A DNA stretch of 10,677 nt from JAGVXH01 sp043810285. GTDB lineage: Archaea > Nanobdellota > Nanobdellia > Pacearchaeales > GW2011-AR1. The position numbers and the translations under genes are program-made. This document shows positions 1 to 7,485 of this stretch, piece after piece. Numbering within the stretch: position 1 is the first letter of the stretch; every line of letters begins with the position of its first letter. The notes under the pieces were generated by a model. It was given only the letters and a program-made list of their open reading frames with translations, was not told where the DNA came from and did no database searches. Where the stretch lies: positions 1 to 10,677 of the forward strand of contig JBDROH010000007.1 in assembly GCA_043810285.1 (NCBI GenBank). Reading direction: 5' to 3'.

Positions 1-49
1 ACCCTGCCGACTTCACAATCCTATCAATCAACAACTCATAATTTTGCAT
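1..49 (-). CDS. 5' end of a gene, probable RPA-like ssDNA-binding protein (partial)
   Basis: Only the first 16 codons are inside the window; they read MQNYELLIDRIVKSAG and the frame runs open off the left edge. The ATG at 49-47 is preceded by GGAG (minus strand, 59-62) with nine bases between, and by a TATA box at 101-109, which gives a leader of about 30 nt. These signals support a real start. The N-terminus resembles the short helical lead-in (YEELIxKIVKxxGLS type) that I recall from archaeal replication protein A homologues with OB folds; this comes from memory of the family and rests on very few residues. If right, the protein coats single-stranded DNA and would fit the replication genes nearby. 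A short out-of-frame ORF overlaps its start (see findings). The existence of the gene is fairly secure, its identity is not. Confidence 0.5.
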   Translation of the reverse strand, partial: MQNYELLIDRIVKSAG

Positions 50-58
50 AAACTGCTA

Positions 59-62
59 CTCC
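59..62 (-). promoter_or_regulatory. Shine-Dalgarno GGAG for the left-edge gene
   Basis: The minus strand reads GGAGTAGCAGTTTATG, with nine bases between GGAG and the ATG at 49-47. This supports ATG 49 as start rather than the ATG at 80, whose frame closes after 14 codons. Confidence 0.45.
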
Positions 63-100
63 AAAAATTTTATCCGTCATAACCAAAAAAACTTCCACGA

Positions 101-109
101 CTATTTAAG
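101..109 (-). promoter_or_regulatory. TATA box of the left-edge gene
   Basis: The minus strand reads CTTAAATAG. An archaeal transcript normally starts about 25 bp downstream of the TATA centre, so near position 80. That leaves room for the Shine-Dalgarno GGAG at 59-62 before the ATG at 49. The box lies between the end of the beta-helix gene (147) and this gene, which would therefore be transcribed on its own. Confidence 0.5.
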
Positions 110-146
110 TATTATTGGGATATAGTAAATAACATAAACAATCTCC

Positions 147-2468
147 CTACCGAATCCCAGTCCAAACATAATTCGGACAACCTCCAATTCTATTGCTCCC
201 CGCTTTATCAACCCTCAACAAATCACAATAATCCCGAGAATCAATTTTCACCGACGAATCAGATTTTAAAGTACTAATAAAATAATATTCCGGATTCCCG
301 AAAAAATCATCCTGATACTCAACTGTCCACGACGACACAGCCCGCCCATCAGAAAAACCCGCCGTCGACGGATTCTCATTTACAGAATCATCACCAATCA
401 AATCATCTTCCCAAATCACGAACAAATCTATCTCCTCACCGTCGCAGTCCGTCCCTTCAACCGTCAACGAAACCTGTTGACCTTCAACTGCTGAAACTAC
501 CGACCAAAAAGCATTCGTAAAAACACACTCTGGAGTCGAAGAACTTCCACCACTAGAACTACCTCCTGAACTCCCACCACCGTCGTCGACAACAGGAACT
601 TCTTCCTCTTCATCACTTTCATTTACAGGACACTCTAAATCGCTTCCCGAACAATCCTCGTCGACGCCGTTACCACAAACTTCCGTTGCTTCCGGATTAA
701 TAGATAAATTCAAATCATTACAATCTGCAATTCCACATCCAATCTGACTAGCATTATATCCATCACCGTCGCTGTCAGTACAAATTAATCCCGTGCAAGT
801 TCCAGAACAACAGTTTCCCGACGAGCAAGTTCCCGATAAAGATGTGCAATCTTGATAATTACTACAAGAATCTGTTTGACAAGTTCCGTTAACGTCGGTA
901 CAAGTTGATAAATTGTAATTGCAAATTTCCGGCGGACATTCATTCCCGAGATATTCCCAAATGTAAGAGGTAAGAGTTATTGGTCCGTCGTAGAGACCTG
1001 TACCGTCGGCACAAAAACCTCTTATGATTTCACTGTCAGTACACATCTCTTTTTTTATTCTATCTTCATTAGGCCAAGGCCAAAGAATATTTTCAGTTAG
1101 ACTATTATATCCTTCATCTCCAAAGAATGACCCTTCAATACCATATTTATAAATAACATTAGCCCCAATATCTTTCCCATTAAAACCAGCACTTTTTAGA
1201 TTAGAACCTTCTTCAATTCTAGTTATATACTTTAAAGAGCCATCCTGAATAGGGTCATATGAAAAACAACCAAGAGTACATTGTGGAGAGTATTGATAAT
1301 AATCTGATTCTCCTGCACCAAATATGTCAACATAAGAGACTTGCACATTACCTACATTAATACCATACCTTCCTGCGTTATAAGAAAGAGCATTACGTAA
1401 AATATTAGTCCCTTCAACATTCCTTAATCTGATACTGTCAAAACCACTAACTCCCGAAGTAACACCTTCTAAAAGTATCCCTCTTGTTTTATCCGAAGTC
1501 CATGTTACTCCGTTTATATCTACACCAGTACTTGAACTATCCCAAGCAACAATATTTTCAGCTTTAACAGTATAGTCATTATTGTAATCTGTTCCTCCAA
1601 ATTCATAACCTATATCTGGAGCATTTAGTGAGATAGTGCCAAGCCATTCATTAGGTCCTTGGAAATATCCAGATGATGTATGTTGAGCACTTGCAAAATC
1701 AGAAAAAGGACTGCCCCCATTAAGAATTCTATCCACAACAATCACATTTTGTAATGAGATATTACTACTATCATAAACAGTGATTCCCACATTAGGATTT
1801 CCTGAACCAAGACAACCATCTAGATTACATCCATCCCCCCTAACAACGACCCTTCTCCAAATATTATGGTTTGACCGATAATTAATTGCAATAATCCTTT
1901 GATCTTTTGCCCAGATCCAAACATCTTCTATTAAATTATAATTATTCCCAAAATCATGATCATTCGTCCCGATAGTAAATTGTCCATTAAAACCAGAGTT
2001 TTTTATATACACATATTCACTATTATATAAGGCTCCTCCCGTAAAGGTTATACCCTCAATTTTTATATAACTGTCTTTCCTAAATGACCTCCCAATATAC
2101 AATTGTCCTTCAATCTTAACATCTCCGGGATTCTTAGCATGCACATAAGTCATTTCTTCCCTACTAGTTCCAGAGGGAATTTGCTCAGAATTTGTATCAG
2201 CTCCGCCACTATGACCATAATTATCTGAATTAAGATACCAACCTATTGTTCCAGTGCCTGCTGTAGAAGAATAAGTTCCATTAAGAAGAATAAGCTCATC
2301 ACCTGAAGACATAGATGAAAAAGTTTTTAAGAATGTTTTAAAGGAAGTATTTTCGGTTAAACCATTATTCAAATCATTCCCCGTCGGAGAAATGTAATAA
2401 GTCGCCCCACTAACAGAACTAACCAAGAACACAAAACACAAAAACATTAAAATAAATTTCTTCTCCAT
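147..2468 (-). CDS. Secreted beta-helix protein with MopE-like motif and C-terminal Ig-like domain
   Basis: The product is 773 aa and probably exported to the cell surface; the exact function is unknown. Residues 1-21 form a signal peptide (MEKK, then a hydrophobic stretch, ending VSG/ATYY). The mature start YYISPTGNDLNNGL is the usual opening of right-handed parallel beta-helix (pectate-lyase-like, DUF1565-type) proteins, and repeated short strands with N, G and V continue to about residue 500, closing with an LWPWPNEDRI and SYIWEYLGN segment often seen at the end of such folds. A Cys-rich stretch follows (about 520-556). Next comes a DSDGDGY...DCND...NPEATEVCGNGVDEDC motif (about 562-615), the MopE-type putative metal-binding repeat. 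An acidic part and a GGSSGGSSS linker (about 616-645) lead to an Ig-like domain ending in a PEYYF segment. No transmembrane anchor is seen at the C-terminus. Likely roles are polysaccharide binding or cleavage, or adhesion. It ends in TAG. The CpG content changes sharply near 1020 (see findings). Confidence 0.85.
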   Translation of the reverse strand: MEKKFILMFLCFVFLVSSVSGATYYISPTGNDLNNGLTENTSFKTFLKTFSSMSSGDELILLNGTYSSTAGTGTIGWYLNSDNYGHSGGADTNSEQIPSGTSREEMTYVHAKNPGDVKIEGQLYIGRSFRKDSYIKIEGITFTGGALYNSEYVYIKNSGFNGQFTIGTNDHDFGNNYNLIEDVWIWAKDQRIIAINYRSNHNIWRRVVVRGDGCNLDGCLGSGNPNVGITVYDSSNISLQNVIVVDRILNGGSPFSDFASAQHTSSGYFQGPNEWLGTISLNAPDIGYEFGGTDYNNDYTVKAENIVAWDSSSTGVDINGVTWTSDKTRGILLEGVTSGVSGFDSIRLRNVEGTNILRNALSYNAGRYGINVGNVQVSYVDIFGAGESDYYQYSPQCTLGCFSYDPIQDGSLKYITRIEEGSNLKSAGFNGKDIGANVIYKYGIEGSFFGDEGYNSLTENILWPWPNEDRIKKEMCTDSEIIRGFCADGTGLYDGPITLTSYIWEYLGNECPPEICNYNLSTCTDVNGTCQTDSCSNYQDCTSLSGTCSSGNCCSGTCTGLICTDSDGDGYNASQIGCGIADCNDLNLSINPEATEVCGNGVDEDCSGSDLECPVNESDEEEEVPVVDDGGGSSGGSSSGGSSSTPECVFTNAFWSVVSAVEGQQVSLTVEGTDCDGEEIDLFVIWEDDLIGDDSVNENPSTAGFSDGRAVSSWTVEYQDDFFGNPEYYFISTLKSDSSVKIDSRDYCDLLRVDKAGSNRIGGCPNYVWTGIR

Positions 2469-2492
2469 CTTCTTTACTCAAACCATCTCATA

Positions 2493-2502
2493 CTTTTATA
2501 TC
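2493..2502 (-). promoter_or_regulatory. TATA box for the beta-helix gene, near-leaderless
   Basis: The minus strand reads GATATAAAAG, preceded by purine-rich GGATAA that could serve as BRE. The centre lies about 29 bp before the ATG at 2468, so the transcript should start within a few bases of the start codon. No Shine-Dalgarno is visible, which agrees with leaderless translation. The box sits in the 70-bp gap after the DP2 stop and implies transcription separate from the polymerase genes. Confidence 0.55.
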
Positions 2503-2538
2503 TTATCCTACCCTTATCAAATCTATCAAAATAATTTA

Positions 2539-5500
2539 TCAAAACCACTTCTTCAAATCCGCCTGTCTCTCAAGCTCCTTACCAAAAATACTCTCAATAT
2601 ACATCTCTGTTAAATCCATTCCCTCTTTAGTGTATGGAGAGATATTATAATTAGTTGCAAGATCCATCGCAGGGTCAAGATATTTTTTAATCGACCCCTC
2701 GCTAATTGTAAAAATAATCTTCCCCCCACATTTAGTACAAACTCCTAACAAAGGGGGTCGTCTAAACTTCTCATTACACTTTACACATCGAAACTGTTGT
2801 CGTGCAAACTTTCTAAGATTACCTCGAATATCCCTAATAAAATGCCTCTCAATAATCAACCTCGCAACATCCTCCGTATCAACTGCCCGAATCTTTCCAA
2901 CCAATTCCATCTGCCCGTTAACTTTCTCTTTCATCGTCGGTAAAATCTTATATGCCCCATTCAAAACACCAACATTAAAATCAGTAGAATCATGAGTGAA
3001 TCCAGTATTTGTAAATGGACTTATCCCTTTCGTCAATCTATCTTGCACCGTCTCAATCTTACACTCTCTTGAATGCTTTTCCTGTTCAGCCAAACGATAA
3101 ATCTCTAAAGGATAATGGTCACAAACTTCAAACGCCAAAATCTGATCATCAACCTCTCCAGCCCGAATATGTGCATTTAAAACTAAAGGAGCATCCTGAG
3201 TCCCTCCCCGATGACTCGGCAAAAATTTCCTAGAAAAATTAATCAGCACATCCATTAACAACATAACTGCAGCCTCATCACCATCACACTGAAAACTTAC
3301 AATAGAATTCACAACAACAAGATGATTATTAGTATCTACATTTAGACAATAGCTTTCCTTTTCCCCTATATCTTCGATAGAAATTATAGAATCATAAATA
3401 AAATTCTCATCTTGTAAAATTCTCATCCCATAAGGTTTCATTCCCTTATAGTTTTCAAAAATAGCTTTCTTTCTTTCAGATAAAAATCCAATCTCACTAA
3501 AATTATCTACAAAATCCGAACCTATGATTAATTTAGTAATCTTAAATTTTGGAATTTGTCTCCCTTTCTTCAAATAAAAATTCCCAACCTTAGGACCCGG
3601 TTCTTTCTCATATTTATATCGCTTTACAAAAATTCCAAATCTTCCAAGACAAAATTCTAAATCATTCAACAAACCTTCACTAACACTATCGCAAGAAATC
3701 TTCTTACGCTTTTTTTCCGCAGAACCATCCCCTTCAAAATACCCCCTCAAAAAACTCGCAAGCTTCTTTTTATTTAGATTTAAAAACAAATAAGGAACCC
3801 TTTTATTCTTAGCAATGCTCCCTGCTTCCAAAACTTTGTTAAAGAATAAATATAAAACCTTGGATGAAAAAGTTACTCTATCATTTTTATTCTCGGAAGG
3901 AACCAACCCAAAATACCTATAAACAACATCTTTGATAAACTGCCTTAAGTTAAAATCATTAGAAGAGATATAAACTTGATTCAAACCTTTCTTCCCCTTG
4001 ATAGTTCTTGAATAACCTTCCGCAACATACAATCCAATAACTTCTAATAATTCCCTATCTAATTTAATCAAAATTGGAACTTCTACACTATCCCTCTTAG
4101 TAGAAATCCTCCCGACTTCACAAATAATTTTTTTGATATCTTCAGACAAGGCTAAAACAAAACTAATTGGATAGCTATCCCTGATATGAAAATTTTGAAA
4201 TTGTTTAAAACTTATCTTTAACTTACCCAAAATCCTTTTCCTCTCACCAAGATTAACACTTTGGATAACTTCTTTTATCCCTCTAATCATTAAATCCTCG
4301 TCACCAAGAAAATCCAATAAATTTATTTTTGTCAAATTTACTTCATCAATCTCAATTCTTTTAGAAAGAGGTAACCTCTCTTTAAGTTTCAAACTAGAGG
4401 CCCTAATCGTTTTTCCATCAACAAAAAATTTATGATTCTCGCTAACCCTTATACTCTTTCCCAGAGAAGTTTTAATCTCAAAAATTTTTCCTTTACTATG
4501 TTTGGTAAAATTCTTTACCTTAACATTTTTTAAACCACTCTCAAAACCAATAGTCTCAAAATTATCCACATTAATCTCCTTAGTTCCAAAACTATCAACA
4601 AATTTTTTAGGATTAAGTTTTTCTACAACCTCTCCAATCTTTTCTATCCTCCAAACACCATTTTGTTTTAAAGGAATATAACTCGCATAATCAAAACAAT
4701 CTCGTCGCATAGCAGCATGCATATAAGGACTAGCCGTCAATCCTTGCAATTTATTAAACCCAATAATTCGACCAATAACTCCTGCACAATTATGAGGAGC
4801 CATACAAGCCACCAACTGCCCAATCAAATCCTCCTTCGACTTCAAATTATAATATCTTGGAACTTTATAAAATCTTTCTAACTCTTCATCAACAAAATTT
4901 GCAATATTAAAAAAAACGTCGTCTGCCTTTTCATCAGGACTAATCGGACATGACGACAAAACAACGTCATGAGGTTTCAATTCCAAAATTTGATCTTCCC
5001 TTTCTAGCAACTCACCATAAATATCTTTCTCATAACCAAGCTCCTTCAACTTCTCAATACTCGCTCGAATCTCAAATGGCTTAAAATGCGTCAAAGGAAT
5101 CTCAGTCCCATCATACCGAATAGTCCCATCTTTATTCACACAAAGATTAAACTTTGCCCTCAAAAGTCCTTTCGCTAAATGTTCAAAATCATGAGCATCA
5201 CTACTCGTCCCACGAACACCCTTAACCAAAGGAGGGACCTCCCAATTCTCATATCCCAACAAATCCCTTGCAGAATCAAAATATTTTTTTGAATCGATTT
5301 TTCTATTAGAAAATTTATGACAACTCTCTTCGTGCCCCTTACAAGGTTCCATTTTCACAGCCCTACAATCTTTACAATAATACATCCTAGTCGCTTTCTC
5401 TCCACATTTCTCACAAATCGAATAAATAGTTTCATTCCCACATCCACACTTAAAGATTGGCCAATCTGATTTAATATGCCCGACCTCTACTGCCGCCTGA

Positions 5501-7485
5501 ACACTACGTAACCTCCCTCCCTGATCAGAAATTGGAAACAAAACATTTGGACTTCCAGTCAACTTTCGGAGCTTCGCCTTCTCTGGACGCCCCATTCTTG
5601 TCCCAATAAAAGTTCCAGCCTTATCCTTGATCTCAAATTTAGAGAATTTATTTACAATCTCTAAAGTGTTTTCCTTTCCTCTACACCCCTCAATAATTTT
5701 TCCAACACTCTCCTTTAAGGTTTCACCAACCACTATAAAAGGCAAACCTAAATTCACGAGGAAAGCTTTAGCATCTCCATCAAGAACCACATTATCAAGA
5801 ACCACTTGATGCTCAACTCCCAAAATTTCTAACGCTCGCTTTCCTCCCTTAAACTTTTCACGAACAAAACTTCCCCATGGCAAAACCAACTTTCCAGTCC
5901 ATTTTCCGAGCGGAGCAAGGAAAGCATGAGGGGTTTCCGTAAGGACTCCAACCCTAATACTCTCTTGTAACCAATCCATCAAAGATAAAAAATCCTCCTT
6001 CGAAATCTGACTCCAATAAAAAGTATATTTAGGATGTAAAGCTATAGAATACTTCTCACTAAATTCCATTGCCTCCTCAAGAGAAACATTAAAAACATCA
6101 CCTTCAAACGAATGACCTTTAGTTTCCATCTTCTCCTGCAATTCCAATCCCCACCATTCTTCAACATAACCTGGTTTAGGCAACATAGCATTTCTATCAA
6201 TAACATCACCTAATGGAAACAAAATATCTCCAAGATAAATAATTTCTTCAACATCTTTATAAATTTTCTTCGACTCCTCAAAATCAGTTATTCTCCTAAC
6301 TGAACCATTTAATAGTTTAACAATCGGCCCGTCGATTTGGTCACACGAAGTGATAATACACCCCTTTGTAGGTTTCTCAATCTTCAACTGAGTCCCATGA
6401 GATAAAAACCCATTAGTAATCCCCATTGTTGCTGGATGAATCGAAACTGCAGAAAACCCGGCAACCCTACTCCGCCCATATCTAAATCTAAATCCTCCAG
6501 ACCTTGACGGATGTCCATAAACCGGACGACCCGCAACCAAATCTTTAATATATGTCGCAACAACATCCTCACTTCCCCCCTCTCGTTTTTTATGCAATTC
6601 TATATATCCTTCAAGCCAATCCCAACCAGTACATTTTAATCCAGCCTTCTTCGGAGAATTAAGCCTCCCCAATGCCTTTCCAGCCTTCTGAGCAAGACCC
6701 TCACTAAATGTCAAACACATCCCCCCCCTAATAAAATTAGTTTCCACCCTAGGTAAATCCTTATAATTAGAAACTTCTCTCTTCTCTGTAGGATCTCCTG
6801 ATATTTGAATAGGTAAATTCTTAGCTAAAAATTCCATCTCCTCCTCCGTCGGAAAATACTGCAAATTAGTAACCCTCTCATGATAATCGATATTCTCTGT
6901 GATATATCTCTTAACCTCATTCTCATCAGGGTCATACTTCGCATAACCAAAATGTTCTCTCAAATAATCAATAAGCATTAAAACAACACAAGTAGCAGTT
7001 GTTCCAGCAGAACGAATCGGACCACTAAAATTTGCAATAAAATAATCCTTCCCATCACGAGTCTTTCCCAAACTAATTCCTGTGTAACCTTCAATAGGAG
7101 ATGCAACAACGCCTAAAGTTATATACGCAAACCCTACCCGAATCCCGGCATCAATAGCTTCAAGTTGATTCTTGAATTTACAAAATTTCTCCTCAGCGAT
7201 TTCCCTTGCAATTACAAAACTAACTGTCGTATCTAATTGACTATACTCAGCTTCCAACCCAAGCATCCGTTTACTAATTTCTTGAGAGGGTAAGTCAGGA
7301 TAAATAGTCGTAATCAAATTTACAGACCTTTCAGCCATAGTCATAGCCAATGGAATTTCAACCTTGTTAACTGGATCGAGTCCCTTTGCTCGAACTTTAT
7401 TCGCAAATACATATTCTTTTTTCACGCATTCTCCCAACTTCGTAAAATAGTCCTCACTATTCAAATCACAAATTTCCTTGGTCAT
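2539..7485 (-). CDS. polC: DNA polymerase D large subunit DP2, intein-containing precursor
   Basis: Catalytic subunit of PolD, the replicative DNA polymerase unique to archaea; it pairs with DP1. The precursor is 1648 aa; removing the 470-aa intein (residues 930-1399) leaves 1178 aa, normal for DP2. Family marks in order: GPIRSAGTTA near 155-165 (usually GPIRSAGGTA), IRGGMCLTFSEGLAQKA near 250-270, GHPSRSGGFRFRYGRSR near 320-340, TRMGRPEKAKLR near 630, a Cys-rich zinc region CGCG/CEKCG/CKDC near 678-720, and HAAMRRD, which splices to CDGDEAAVMLLMD to form the double-psi-barrel catalytic site. After the intein come PSHRGGTQDAPLVL, a second zinc ribbon (CVKC/CTKC, about 1567-1595) and a C-terminal PIP box QADLKKWF. 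The start is ATG at 7485, behind GGAGAT with 5-nt spacing, and overlaps the DP1 stop as ATGA, so the subunits are probably translationally coupled. The residue before the intein is Asp, not the Asn known from Pyrococcus. Confidence 0.97.
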   Translation of the reverse strand: MTKEICDLNSEDYFTKLGECVKKEYVFANKVRAKGLDPVNKVEIPLAMTMAERSVNLITTIYPDLPSQEISKRMLGLEAEYSQLDTTVSFVIAREIAEEKFCKFKNQLEAIDAGIRVGFAYITLGVVASPIEGYTGISLGKTRDGKDYFIANFSGPIRSAGTTATCVVLMLIDYLREHFGYAKYDPDENEVKRYITENIDYHERVTNLQYFPTEEEMEFLAKNLPIQISGDPTEKREVSNYKDLPRVETNFIRGGMCLTFSEGLAQKAGKALGRLNSPKKAGLKCTGWDWLEGYIELHKKREGGSEDVVATYIKDLVAGRPVYGHPSRSGGFRFRYGRSRVAGFSAVSIHPATMGITNGFLSHGTQLKIEKPTKGCIITSCDQIDGPIVKLLNGSVRRITDFEESKKIYKDVEEIIYLGDILFPLGDVIDRNAMLPKPGYVEEWWGLELQEKMETKGHSFEGDVFNVSLEEAMEFSEKYSIALHPKYTFYWSQISKEDFLSLMDWLQESIRVGVLTETPHAFLAPLGKWTGKLVLPWGSFVREKFKGGKRALEILGVEHQVVLDNVVLDGDAKAFLVNLGLPFIVVGETLKESVGKIIEGCRGKENTLEIVNKFSKFEIKDKAGTFIGTRMGRPEKAKLRKLTGSPNVLFPISDQGGRLRSVQAAVEVGHIKSDWPIFKCGCGNETIYSICEKCGEKATRMYYCKDCRAVKMEPCKGHEESCHKFSNRKIDSKKYFDSARDLLGYENWEVPPLVKGVRGTSSDAHDFEHLAKGLLRAKFNLCVNKDGTIRYDGTEIPLTHFKPFEIRASIEKLKELGYEKDIYGELLEREDQILELKPHDVVLSSCPISPDEKADDVFFNIANFVDEELERFYKVPRYYNLKSKEDLIGQLVACMAPHNCAGVIGRIIGFNKLQGLTASPYMHAAMRRDCFDYASYIPLKQNGVWRIEKIGEVVEKLNPKKFVDSFGTKEINVDNFETIGFESGLKNVKVKNFTKHSKGKIFEIKTSLGKSIRVSENHKFFVDGKTIRASSLKLKERLPLSKRIEIDEVNLTKINLLDFLGDEDLMIRGIKEVIQSVNLGERKRILGKLKISFKQFQNFHIRDSYPISFVLALSEDIKKIICEVGRISTKRDSVEVPILIKLDRELLEVIGLYVAEGYSRTIKGKKGLNQVYISSNDFNLRQFIKDVVYRYFGLVPSENKNDRVTFSSKVLYLFFNKVLEAGSIAKNKRVPYLFLNLNKKKLASFLRGYFEGDGSAEKKRKKISCDSVSEGLLNDLEFCLGRFGIFVKRYKYEKEPGPKVGNFYLKKGRQIPKFKITKLIIGSDFVDNFSEIGFLSERKKAIFENYKGMKPYGMRILQDENFIYDSIISIEDIGEKESYCLNVDTNNHLVVVNSIVSFQCDGDEAAVMLLMDVLINFSRKFLPSHRGGTQDAPLVLNAHIRAGEVDDQILAFEVCDHYPLEIYRLAEQEKHSRECKIETVQDRLTKGISPFTNTGFTHDSTDFNVGVLNGAYKILPTMKEKVNGQMELVGKIRAVDTEDVARLIIERHFIRDIRGNLRKFARQQFRCVKCNEKFRRPPLLGVCTKCGGKIIFTISEGSIKKYLDPAMDLATNYNISPYTKEGMDLTEMYIESIFGKELERQADLKKWF
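2542..2565 (-). other. PCNA-interacting peptide (PIP box) at the DP2 C-terminus
   Basis: The last eight residues of DP2 are QADLKKWF, followed directly by TGA. They match the PIP consensus Q-x-x-hydrophobic-x-x-aromatic-aromatic exactly. A terminal PIP in DP2 is known to tether PolD to the sliding clamp, so this predicts clamp binding and processive synthesis. It also confirms that the C-terminus is complete. Confidence 0.85.
3289..4698 (-). other. Intein with LAGLIDADG homing endonuclease inside DP2
   Basis: A 470-residue self-splicing protein element, precursor residues 930-1399. It starts at Cys930 (CFDYASYIPL) after Asp929 and ends VNSIVSFQ at Gln1399, with Cys1400 as the +1 nucleophile; removing it rejoins RRD to CDGDEAA. 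Block B is present as VSENHKFF (Ser1015, His1018), a variant of the usual TxxH. Two LAGLIDADG-type helices are seen, IGLYVAEGYS (acid Glu1156) and LRGYFEGDGS (acid Asp1253), so the homing endonuclease keeps both metal-binding acids and looks intact. Block F is YCLNVDTNNHLVVVN. The terminal residue is Gln instead of Asn and the penultimate is Phe instead of His. From memory, a C-terminal Gln is known for the Pyrococcus abyssi Pol-II intein, which still splices, and Pyrococcus inteins occupy the same site. The element has no separate promoter and depends on DP2 expression. Confidence 0.95.

Noticed and set aside
2469..2538. Transcription terminator after DP2
   Set aside because: The minus strand downstream of the stop has only short T-runs (ATTATTTTGAT) and no clear hairpin; too weak to call. 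The same holds for the gap after orc1/cdc6.
3015..3233. 72-codon open frame on the plus strand inside DP2
   Set aside because: Antisense to a strongly conserved part of DP2, with no start signals and no recognisable protein features; a coding shadow.
3289..4698. Intein as recently acquired DNA, judged by low CpG
   Set aside because: The intein has about 11 CpG per kb against about 28 per kb in the flanking DP2, but DP1 is also low (about 13 per kb), so the difference is within the range of native genes here.
5627..5809. 60-codon open frame on the plus strand inside DP2
   Set aside because: Antisense to the DP2 region after the TRMGRPEKAK motif; no Shine-Dalgarno or TATA box; a shadow frame.
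6384..6572. 62-codon open frame on the minus strand in another frame of DP2
   Set aside because: Lies over the conserved GHPSRSGGFRFRYGRSR region; explained by the DP2 reading frame.
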